Shown piece by piece: positions 24,469-31,601 of a stretch of 33,612 nt of DNA. Source of the stretch: Candidatus Obscuribacter sp. GTDB lineage: Bacteria > Cyanobacteriota > Vampirovibrionia > Obscuribacterales > Obscuribacteraceae. Numbering within the stretch: position 1 is the first letter of the stretch; each line of letters opens with the position of its first letter. The notes under the pieces are model-generated. The model was not told where the DNA came from. It made no database searches and saw only the letters and a list, made by a program, of their open reading frames with translations. The stretch covers positions 1 to 33,612 of the forward strand of contig JADYXR010000189.1 in assembly GCA_021772095.1 (NCBI GenBank). Direction: 5' to 3'. A program made the position numbers and the translations under genes.

Positions 24469-24497
24469 TTAGCAGCATCATTTTCTGCCGATATAAT
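24469..24497 (+). promoter_or_regulatory. Candidate sigma-70-type promoter of the FHA-cyclase operon
   Basis: TTAGCA (24469-24474) and a perfect TATAAT (24492-24497) are separated by exactly 17 nt. They lie 52 nt before the start codon of the cyclase gene, in the 181-nt gap after metK. This is the most consensus-like promoter in the window. Confidence 0.55.
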
Positions 24498-24549
24498 GGA
24501 TACCTGGCAGTCTAAGGTAGTCGTACGTCTTGGTAAATGTGATACATAA

Positions 24550-25527
24550 ATGACTTCCGGCAATATCAAGGTAAATCCTGACACGCCGGATGAATATTCG
24601 GTGGAGTTGAATGATGGTGAGGTTCTTCACATTGGTCGCCGACCGGCGCCTGGTGGAGTGAAGAAGCTCATATTGCCTTATCCGGAGGTTTCCGGGCAGC
24701 ACGCTGAAATTCGTTGTGCGACAGAAGGCTGGACTGTCATGGACAGAAACAGCACCAACGGCACTACCATCAACGGCAAAGTTTGTAATTCCGGCGAAGA
24801 GTATCCGCTCAAGCACGGCGATCAAGTGCGAATCGCTCAGTATGAGCTGCGCGTGTTTCCACCGTTAAGTCACAACATCGAGATGGATGCTGAAGACGGT
24901 GAGGAAGATTCACAGGACAGAACCCAGTACAGCATCAAGTTTATGAATGCCACCATTCTGGTTGGCGACATCAAGAAATTCACCACTCTGATGGAGAGTT
25001 ACGCCACTTCACCTGAAGTCGTAATGGGCGCAGCGCAGCGCGTCTTCGAAACATTGAGCGATGAGATCAATAACAACTTCGGTCAATTAGAGAAGATTGC
25101 CGGTGATGCGATCATGGCGTACTGGGCTGGTGACAGCTCGACCGAGGGCGCTCGTTTGCCCGCATATCAAGCTTGCCAAACAGCGCTGAAATTGCGCGAA
25201 GTGATCAAGCGAATCGGCAATGACAGCAAGATCTGGCCGTTTACTGATTATCCATTGAACCTCGATATCGCACTGGCAACCGGACCGGTAGCTGCCGGAT
25301 CACTCGGGCATTCCGCCGGAAATCCTGCGGTGCTTGGTGATACTGCCAACCTGGTTTTCCGGTTGGAAAAACTGATTGGTGACGATCGTCCAGGCGACAT
25401 CATTGTCGATGGCAACACGTTCACGCTATCCAACGATCGTTGCAATTTTGAGTACATGGGCTCTTATAATATAAAAGGTAAGACTAAGGCAGTCGAAGTT
25501 TACAGGCTGCTTTCCACAAGAAACTAG
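24550..25527 (+). CDS. FHA domain - class III nucleotide cyclase
   Basis: This is a 325-residue cytosolic protein. The FHA domain (about 20-103) has IGRR, SGQHAEI, and NSTNGTTINGK, the residues that read phosphothreonine. The class III cyclase domain (about 133-322) has the metal aspartates Asp140 (VGDIKKFT) and Asp186 (KIAGDAIMAYW), the base-selecting Lys182, and the transition-state pair Asn267 and Arg271 (GDTANLVFRLE). The second base-selecting position, normally Asp or Thr four residues before the GD of that motif, reads as Ala260 in my alignment, so cAMP rather than another product is not certain. FHA-cyclases link Ser/Thr phosphorylation to cyclic nucleotide output, and two Ser/Thr kinases are encoded about 4-6 kb away. 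ATG 24550 has no strong Shine-Dalgarno. The stop codon overlaps the ribosome-binding site of the next gene. Confidence 0.92.
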   Translation: MTSGNIKVNPDTPDEYSVELNDGEVLHIGRRPAPGGVKKLILPYPEVSGQHAEIRCATEGWTVMDRNSTNGTTINGKVCNSGEEYPLKHGDQVRIAQYELRVFPPLSHNIEMDAEDGEEDSQDRTQYSIKFMNATILVGDIKKFTTLMESYATSPEVVMGAAQRVFETLSDEINNNFGQLEKIAGDAIMAYWAGDSSTEGARLPAYQACQTALKLREVIKRIGNDSKIWPFTDYPLNLDIALATGPVAAGSLGHSAGNPAVLGDTANLVFRLEKLIGDDRPGDIIVDGNTFTLSNDRCNFEYMGSYNIKGKTKAVEVYRLLSTRN

Positions 25528-25535
25528 GAGCTGAG

Positions 25536-27089
25536 TTGGCAGGCAAGCAAGAGTTAGAGAAGCAAGTTGGGCGGCTCTTAATTGGACGAGTGCCGGCTAC
25601 AGATCTCACTCCCGAGTATAAAGCCGCGCTTGAGGCTGGTACCGTCGGCGGTATTTGCCTGTTTCGAGAAAACGCTGAAACTTTAGAACAACTTGCTACC
25701 TTGATTGGTGACGCGGTCAGCGCGTCGAGCCATGTTCCTGTGGTTTGCACCGATCAAGAGGGTGGTGCTGTTCAGCGATTCGATCGGGCGATTACACCGC
25801 TACCATCGGCGATGGCATTGGCTGCCAGTGCTGATGAAGAAACGGTTGAGAAGATTACTTGTTTGAGTGCGCGTCAGCTCAAAATGCTTGGCGTCAATTG
25901 TCTATTGGCGCCGGTCTTGGATGTAATCTCTAACTTCGCTAATCCGATTGTGTCGACACGCGCTTTTGGAATTTCGCCTGACAAAGTCGCAAAATTCGGG
26001 CGCATCGTTGCCGAAGCAATTTCGGCAGAAGGGATTGTTCCGGTCGGAAAACATTTCCCTGGACATGGCGCCACGACTGAAGATTCGCACGTCGCTTTAG
26101 CGATCAATAAATTGCCGGTCGAGGCACTTTGGAAAAAAGATATCGCTCCGTTTAAAACTATTCTCGATGCACTGCCTATCGTTTTGACCGGGCATATCTG
26201 GGTTAGTGAGATTGATGAAGAGCCTCTTCCTGCCAGTCTCTCGCCAAGAATTACTGAATCTATTTTGAGAGGATATCTCGGATTTAAAGGCATCGTCATG
26301 ACTGACGATATGGTCATGAAAGGCATAACTGCATCATTTGGATTGGGCGAAGCTTGCGTGCGCGCAGTCGAAGCCGGGGCTGATCTGGTGCTGGTTTGCG
26401 GCTCGTTTGCGGAACTGCAAGAAGCATTCGACGCGCTTCTTGCCGCTGCAAAATCCGGGCGCATCTCTGCAGAGCGCCTGGAAGATTCCAGAAAAAGGAT
26501 CAAGGAGCAGTTCAGTAAGAAGCCTGTTACTTGCGATCCCGAGAAGCAAGAGCGCAAATTCACGCGACTGACGAAACTGATCAAAGACGGAGAGCGTCTC
26601 AGTTACACTGCGTCGATCAAAGGCATCTCAATTTTGCGTGGACACATACCAGAACTCGCCGGAAGCAAATGGACCGTGCTGGTTCCCGATCATCCGCGCT
26701 ATTCGCTGGATTTGCACAAACACATTCTTGAAACTCTTGGAGTCGACGAAAGCGTGATTGCGGTTAGAAGATATCCGCTCCAACCTTCGTTCAATGAGGC
26801 CACTGCGATAACCGAGGAAATGAAAGGACAGAACGTCGTATTCGTTACGTTCAGAGCTCTGCATTTCGAAGAGCAGTTTCGGCTTGCTCAGATGGTGGCC
26901 GATATCACTCGGGAGAAAGTTGCCGTCTGCACCGACACGCCGTTCGATTTGCACGGCTTGCCGGACTGGCCGAATGTTCTTGCCACGCACGATCCGTCGG
27001 ACCAGGCCATGAAAGCTATGGCTCAAGTTTTCGCAACTCGTATTGCAACCGGCAGCAGTCCTGTACAATCAGATCCAGTACCAGTTTAA
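25536..27089 (+). CDS. nagZ: Glycoside hydrolase family 3 beta-N-acetylhexosaminidase (NagZ-like) with C-terminal extension
   Basis: GH3 NagZ enzymes cleave GlcNAc from muropeptides during peptidoglycan turnover. The catalytic TIM barrel (about 1-340) has TDQEGGAVQRF, the NPIVSTRAFG loop, KHFPGHG with the His of the catalytic dyad, GHIWVSEIDEE and the nucleophile region MTDDMVMKGI (Asp257/258). No signal peptide is present, consistent with cytosolic NagZ. About 175 extra residues (345-517) follow as in two-domain GH3 enzymes (a domain with VLVPDHPRYSL and VVFVTFRALHFEEQF). Its function here is unknown. The start is TTG 25536 with AGGAG (25526-25530) overlapping the cyclase stop, so translation is coupled to the cyclase. 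The organism's LysM protein suggests that wall turnover is relevant. Confidence 0.9.
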   Translation: MAGKQELEKQVGRLLIGRVPATDLTPEYKAALEAGTVGGICLFRENAETLEQLATLIGDAVSASSHVPVVCTDQEGGAVQRFDRAITPLPSAMALAASADEETVEKITCLSARQLKMLGVNCLLAPVLDVISNFANPIVSTRAFGISPDKVAKFGRIVAEAISAEGIVPVGKHFPGHGATTEDSHVALAINKLPVEALWKKDIAPFKTILDALPIVLTGHIWVSEIDEEPLPASLSPRITESILRGYLGFKGIVMTDDMVMKGITASFGLGEACVRAVEAGADLVLVCGSFAELQEAFDALLAAAKSGRISAERLEDSRKRIKEQFSKKPVTCDPEKQERKFTRLTKLIKDGERLSYTASIKGISILRGHIPELAGSKWTVLVPDHPRYSLDLHKHILETLGVDESVIAVRRYPLQPSFNEATAITEEMKGQNVVFVTFRALHFEEQFRLAQMVADITREKVAVCTDTPFDLHGLPDWPNVLATHDPSDQAMKAMAQVFATRIATGSSPVQSDPVPV

Positions 27090-27152
27090 TTTTCGCCACG
27101 GCGACTTGGTAGATTTGAACAGACCAATTCCTCGGAAAGATTGAGGTGAATT

Positions 27153-27407
27153 GTGAGCGATCAGAACAATGACGTGCCACCACAGGTGGAGATAATTCCT
27201 CCCGGCGCCGGCAGCTCCTCGGCACATAACGCCGCCCGGCAGTCATTCATGCATGGCTATTTGAAGAAAGCCGGTAAGATAACGGCGCTCTTTGCGATCA
27301 TCGGATGCTGCTTTATGATGTTTGCGGCGTGGATGATCGTCAGCACATTCGAGCGCGTGCTCTCTGCCGCGTCGGCTCCCATGCCGGCTATCACTCCCGG
27401 CAAGTAG
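27153..27407 (+). CDS. Small single-pass membrane protein of unknown function
   Basis: This is an 84-residue protein with a GTG start at 27153 and GAGG about 7 nt upstream. The N-terminal ~38 residues are polar with Pro/Gly/Ser (PPQVEIIPPGAG). One strong membrane helix follows (about 42-66: ITALFAIIGCCFMMFAAWMI), then a short Ala/Pro-rich tail. Positive residues (KKAGK) before the helix favour the N-terminus inside. It is 63 nt downstream of nagZ and is probably the last gene of the cyclase operon. Its stop is only 6 nt from the convergent DUF4388 gene. I do not recognise it. Confidence 0.65.
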   Translation: MSDQNNDVPPQVEIIPPGAGSSSAHNAARQSFMHGYLKKAGKITALFAIIGCCFMMFAAWMIVSTFERVLSAASAPMPAITPGK

Positions 27408-27413
27408 CGATTT

Positions 27414-29027
27414 TCAGCTGGAACGAATGTCGTGAAACTGAATGACCGGTGCGGCGAGCAGGATGGCCTGCGCCTTTGCTGCTTCAGCCGCCGCTAAAAT
27501 ATATGAGAGGTCTGTGCAGTCTTCTGGAATGCACGCGACACCGAATGCAAGAGATAACTTGTCGGAGTGGCCTCCTCCGGGAAGCGGCGTGCTCAGCAAA
27601 GTGTTGACGATGCGCTGAGCAAAGATGTTGGCGCCGGCACTCTTTGTGTTAGGCAAGATCATGGCGTAGTCGTATGTTTCATAGTGCGCGACCATGTCGA
27701 TGTGGCGCTTCAACTGGCTGATTCGACGGAAGACTTCTGCCACTGCCACCACATCTAGTGGCTCGCGTTTAAACTCAGGCGGTCCTTTCACCATTCGCAT
27801 TTCCATAATCATTACCGACAACGGACTGCCACTGCGATATCCGCGGAAATACTCCTGCTCAAGGAAGTAGAGAAACGCGGGGTAAGTGAACATTCCCGTT
27901 TCCGGACGACGAAGACTCATCATCACAGAGTGAATGAAAGTCGGATCGATTGTTTTCGGCTCGAGATTTTCGGTGCCGTTGTCCGGACCGCTGAAATCGT
28001 TGGTGAAGGCGATCACGTCTCGTTCTAACAGGTGAATAATTGCGGGCACCCAGAGACTTTGAGGTAATTGCAGGCGAGTCGAAATCTGCTTTAAATTGCT
28101 TTTCTCATCGATCGACGTGTAGAGGCTGCGCAGTACAGGCTGCGCCACGGGCGCGCTGGTCGATGTACGCGCATCGAATTCTTCCTGCGAGATATTCATA
28201 TGCTTGCGTTGCAAAATCGATTCTGGCCAAAGTCCGGCATTCTTCAAATAATTGATTTGATCTTTCAGTTTGATGCCGCGCAAGACCAAGCTCTCAAGCG
28301 AGTTTCGCACATTTGATTTATCCGTGCGTTTGCGAACGATGAACTCGTATTTACCTTCGCGCCATGTCACCATTTCCAGAATGCATTCGTCGCCGGTGAG
28401 CTTTCCAATCTCCGCGTAAGTCGGCTCTCCATCAACAAAGTAGAGTTGTGCCTTTTCGTTATCGCGATGAACTTCAAGGCACCCCGTCATCTTCGCGACC
28501 AACAGCGATTGCAAAAGCGATCCGATTTGAACAAGTGAAAGATCACCTGTATGTTCAGTCGTACCGCGCGTCCACGAGTTGTCCTTCAGTCCGAGTTGCG
28601 AAAGACGCGCGATGTCGACTTCGTGCGTTTGCAGCGCTTGCATATAATAGGTATCGCGTTTCTTGGTCTGGTCGCGAAAACTTTCGTTGACCGAAATCGC
28701 ACCATCGATCTGTACCGCGTGGTGCGCTTCACTGGAGGCGGAAACGATCAAGTTGTAGACCAGCAGCACATCGCAAGTTCTGTATTCCCAGAGCAGTTTT
28801 TTATCTCTGTCCTTACCGCTATTCAGCCTCCATTCGGTATCGCCACCGCGCACCGGACACTGAATATCCAACGAAAATTCGATCAATTTATCGGGCGTAA
28901 ACCACGAGACCACAACTAACCTGCCGCGCCGTTCCATCGCTTGCGACAGGAAATGATGAATCTCTGACAGACCTGGAGCCGCCGGTAATGTCTGCAGAAT
29001 CTTAGCCAAGCTGGTTTTCTTCAGCAT
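27414..29027 (-). CDS. DUF4388 protein with degenerate GGDEF-like C-terminal domain
   Basis: This is a 537-residue protein without signal peptide or membrane helix. Residues 160-260 match DUF4388: GDLSLVQIGSLLQSLLVAKM, TGCLEV, LYFVDGEPTYAEIGK, and a WREGKYEF strand. The C-terminal region (about 370-530) follows the GGDEF-domain layout: an opening helix/strand FTYPAFLYFLEQEYFRGYR, SVMIMEMR, a long helix with AEVFRRI, then AHYETYDYAMILPNT where the GGDEF signature would stand. The helix AGANIFAQRIVNTL and the strand LAFGVACIP complete the pattern. The signature itself is replaced by Y-E-T-Y-D-Y, so it should not make c-di-GMP and may be a binding or scaffold module. The N-terminal 150 residues are unassigned. 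ATG 29027 has no clear Shine-Dalgarno. It is functionally comparable to the DUF4388 protein at the left end, but with different partners. Confidence 0.7.
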   Translation of the reverse strand: MLKKTSLAKILQTLPAAPGLSEIHHFLSQAMERRGRLVVVSWFTPDKLIEFSLDIQCPVRGGDTEWRLNSGKDRDKKLLWEYRTCDVLLVYNLIVSASSEAHHAVQIDGAISVNESFRDQTKKRDTYYMQALQTHEVDIARLSQLGLKDNSWTRGTTEHTGDLSLVQIGSLLQSLLVAKMTGCLEVHRDNEKAQLYFVDGEPTYAEIGKLTGDECILEMVTWREGKYEFIVRKRTDKSNVRNSLESLVLRGIKLKDQINYLKNAGLWPESILQRKHMNISQEEFDARTSTSAPVAQPVLRSLYTSIDEKSNLKQISTRLQLPQSLWVPAIIHLLERDVIAFTNDFSGPDNGTENLEPKTIDPTFIHSVMMSLRRPETGMFTYPAFLYFLEQEYFRGYRSGSPLSVMIMEMRMVKGPPEFKREPLDVVAVAEVFRRISQLKRHIDMVAHYETYDYAMILPNTKSAGANIFAQRIVNTLLSTPLPGGGHSDKLSLAFGVACIPEDCTDLSYILAAAEAAKAQAILLAAPVIQFHDIRSS

Positions 29028-29311
29028 GTTCGGTTGATGATGTCCTTCTGAGCTGCCAAACGCAATTGTCGACCTCGAAAGATATTCCCGAATGGCGCGC
29101 CAATTAACCCGAACGACGCTTTCGCAGAGGCGGAATTCGAAGCGCGTAAGTGTTCAAATTGGTCTAGATGGAGCGGCCTTGAGTCGCCACGACGGTGAAT
29201 CGGTTTTGATCATCGTTTAGAACGTGGAAGTTGCTCGGAGTATTAACGTCGTGCAAACGTGACCGCCGCTCAATATTGAAGGTGGTCATTCATAGTTCGT
29301 TTGCGTGATTG

Positions 29312-29932
29312 CTATTTCTGAAGCAGCTCGTCGCCGATTTTGCCGAAAGTTTGAAACGTTTCAGTCGCTGTCGAAACCAGCTTGGCACGCTCGGCTTCGG
29401 AGAATTCGACTTCGTTCATCGCTTGTTTGAAATTATTCCAGCGCTCGCGTTGTTGTTCGCCGTATCTGTCGAAGTAGCTTGCGCCTGCCTCGGGCAAGTC
29501 CAAGCCTTTGCGCAAAGCTTTGGCGAGGAATTTTGCACCATTGGTGCTGCCTTCCAGAACGTACAAGTAGCCCAGCAGAGCGGCTGTTTCATTTTGCGCT
29601 GTGTCGTTCATTGACGCGATCAACTCAGCGGTCGCTTTCAGTGGTACGGCTAACTCCGGCTTTTGACCGAGGTATTCGAGGTCGTTAACGATGCTGGTTT
29701 GATCGTGGTGGTATTCTCTGACGACATGCTTGATAGCAGGATTGTCTGCCTGAGCCTCGATCAAGCTGGAGACGCCTGTGTGAATCAAATACAGCTGTTG
29801 CAAGTATCGACCAAGCTCATCTTTGTCAACTTTGGCGCCGCTCAGTTTGTGCTGAAACTCGTTGGCTTCCGCCGAGTTGTGCATGTCGGATGTCGAATCA
29901 CGCAACAATTCCATTACCGTTACTGTGGTCAT
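29312..29932 (-). CDS. Heme oxygenase (biliverdin-producing type)
   Basis: This is a 206-residue all-helical protein of the HO-1/HemO/BphO fold. The proximal heme ligand is predicted at His18 within LLRDSTSDMHNSAEANEF, matching the family 'L+..T...H..aE' start. The distal-helix signature GYLYVLEGSTNGAKFLAK, with the conserved EGS, is near residue 120. The enzyme opens heme to biliverdin, CO and iron, using ferredoxin or another reductant. The start ATG 29932 follows directly on the TAA of the Sua5 gene with no bases between, so the two are co-translated from one mRNA. No phytochrome or bilin reductase is seen nearby, so iron recovery or heme detoxification, rather than chromophore supply, may be its role here. 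Confidence 0.85.
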   Translation of the reverse strand: MTTVTVMELLRDSTSDMHNSAEANEFQHKLSGAKVDKDELGRYLQQLYLIHTGVSSLIEAQADNPAIKHVVREYHHDQTSIVNDLEYLGQKPELAVPLKATAELIASMNDTAQNETAALLGYLYVLEGSTNGAKFLAKALRKGLDLPEAGASYFDRYGEQQRERWNNFKQAMNEVEFSEAERAKLVSTATETFQTFGKIGDELLQK

Positions 29933-30940
29933 TTATTGATCGCCCTCTCTCACTGATGCTCGCTGGAGTCGGTCTTGAATGCCTGACCAGCTGTCGGTTG
30001 ACGGTACTTCTTCAACGATAATCAAATCGCATTCGAGATTATCGAGTTGTCGCAAACTTGAATACAATTTGCGCGCGTAATTATCCGGATCGCCAGGAGC
30101 GACTATCCATGCGGTGTTTGCTTGTTGCGTTGCATTGTCTCGTTTAGTTTTAAATGACAAAACTGCAGCTTTTTTTGAACTATTTTTGAGTTCTGATAGA
30201 ACGGAATCGAGATTGGCACCACTTACGAGTTTCACCGGTGTGCTTGGTGAATAGTGGCTTTTCAATGTGCCCGGAGCGCGTGGTGCCGATGCCGCTTCAT
30301 CGCGATTGCGTGCGTGCAATCCTTCAATTTGGTTTAGTTGTTCCAAACTCAACATTCCTGGTCGAAGTACTCGGGGCTGCGCACCTGAAAGATCGACGAT
30401 GGTGGATTCGATTCCGACTTCACAGGTGCCGCCGTCTAAGACATAAGCAACGGCGTCACCGAATTCGCCTTCGACATCGGATGCCGAAGTCGGGCTGAGC
30501 TTGCCGAAGCGGTTGGCTGACGGCGCGGCGATTCCGCCGCCGAATTTCTGAAGAAGCGACAAGGCGACTTCGTGCCGCGGAACGCGAATGGCGACGGTTT
30601 CCTGCCCGCCTGTCACTTCGTAGAGCACGTGCGCGTGCTTTTTGAAGATCATTGTCAGCGGACCGGGCCAGAAACGCTCAGCCAGGTCGTACGCTAGCTT
30701 TGGAACTTCGACAGCCCAGTCGGGTAGCGCGTCTACGGAAGCAACATGAACGATAACCGGGTGATTTGTCGGTCTGCCTTTGGCTGAGAACAGCCTGACG
30801 AGCGCGTCTTTATTCGAAGCATCCGCGGCCAAGCCATAGACGGTCTCGGTCGGCATGCCCACGAGCAAGCCTTGTTTGAGTAATTGCGCCGCGCGCTCGA
30901 CGTCGAGTCCGATGGTCATTGGTTTTGCTATCGTTTTCAA
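29933..30940 (-). CDS. tsaC: L-threonylcarbamoyladenylate synthase, Sua5 type
   Basis: The enzyme makes threonylcarbamoyl-AMP from threonine, bicarbonate and ATP for the t6A37 modification of ANN-decoding tRNAs. The YrdC domain (about 10-200) has GMPTETVYGLAADA, KGRPTNHPVIVHV, WPGPLTMIF, AIRVPRH, APSANRFGKLSPTSA and GIESTIVDLS, ending in RVLRPG. The Sua5 linker APGTLKSHYSPSTP and a C-terminal Sua5 domain follow, so it is the longer Sua5 form rather than the short TsaC. I place the start at TTG 30940-30938, because AGGGA (30947-30951) lies 6 nt upstream; an in-frame TTG at 30970 would add ten residues without a site. The product is 335 residues. It abuts the heme oxygenase gene. Confidence 0.93.
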   Translation of the reverse strand: MKTIAKPMTIGLDVERAAQLLKQGLLVGMPTETVYGLAADASNKDALVRLFSAKGRPTNHPVIVHVASVDALPDWAVEVPKLAYDLAERFWPGPLTMIFKKHAHVLYEVTGGQETVAIRVPRHEVALSLLQKFGGGIAAPSANRFGKLSPTSASDVEGEFGDAVAYVLDGGTCEVGIESTIVDLSGAQPRVLRPGMLSLEQLNQIEGLHARNRDEAASAPRAPGTLKSHYSPSTPVKLVSGANLDSVLSELKNSSKKAAVLSFKTKRDNATQQANTAWIVAPGDPDNYARKLYSSLRQLDNLECDLIIVEEVPSTDSWSGIQDRLQRASVREGDQ

Positions 30941-31035
30941 TGCAGATCCCTGCGGGTCTTTACCGATCAAATCAGGGCTTGAAATGACATCAAGAATTCT
31001 AATCTTATTAAGGGATAGTTTCGGCAGGTTTCTTG

Positions 31036-31064
31036 TTTATGTAAAGACTCGAAAAGGGTATACA
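31036..31064 (+). promoter_or_regulatory. Possible promoter of the EF-hand gene
   Basis: TATACA (31059-31064) is a good -10 and lies 51 nt before the start codon. The hexamer 17 nt upstream, TTTATG (31036-31041), is a weak -35. Confidence 0.3.
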
Positions 31065-31115
31065 TCATTAAGCTGGTCGATATTTTCGTACGGACTGGCT
31101 CTGAGGGAGCTATAG

Positions 31116-31487
31116 ATGAGCTTGAGTAGGACTGTTCACGAGCCGGAACCGGAGTCAGAAACCGCTTGGTATACGAAACAAAGCGTTTCGCAAGGTTTGC
31201 GGGTTGCCGATACGATTGCCGAGGTGAAAGTTTTCGCGTATGAATCTTTCGACAAACTTGACCAAAACGGCGATGGTTTTATTACCAAGCAGGAATTGTC
31301 TCATGCTTTGAATGATCCTCAGTGGGATTGGCGTGAGAAGAGCTACATTTGCTTTCTGTTGAGAAGAATCAGCGACATTCAAGAATCATATGAAGAAGAA
31401 TGGGATTGCAAAGCCGCCGATGGCGTCTCGCGTGTGGACGTTCAGGAATACTTTAAAATGATTCGGACGAAAATTTCTTCTGGCTAA
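31116..31487 (+). CDS. Small EF-hand calcium-binding protein
   Basis: This is a 123-residue protein with ATG 31116 and a GGGAG site about 8 nt upstream. It contains one canonical EF-hand. The loop at residues 49-60 reads D-Q-N-G-D-G-F-I-T-K-Q-E, with Asp49, Asn51, Asp53, Thr57 and Glu60 in the calcium-coordinating positions. It is framed by helices AYESFDKL and LSHAL. A second region near the C-terminus (DGVSRVDVQEYFKMI) has the shape of an EF-hand exit helix, but its loop is degenerate. No signal peptide or membrane segment is present, so it is probably a cytosolic calcium sensor or buffer. It stands alone between sua5 (divergent) and miaB (convergent). Confidence 0.8.
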   Translation: MSLSRTVHEPEPESETAWYTKQSVSQGLRVADTIAEVKVFAYESFDKLDQNGDGFITKQELSHALNDPQWDWREKSYICFLLRRISDIQESYEEEWDCKAADGVSRVDVQEYFKMIRTKISSG

Positions 31488-31601
31488 ACATATTGCATGT
31501 GTAAGAACGACCATGCATCACTCAGATGAACGACAGTGCATCGACCATGTCGAAACGCGTTTATTCAAGTCTGAACGAGAGTGCGTTGATCCAGGACTAA
31601 A

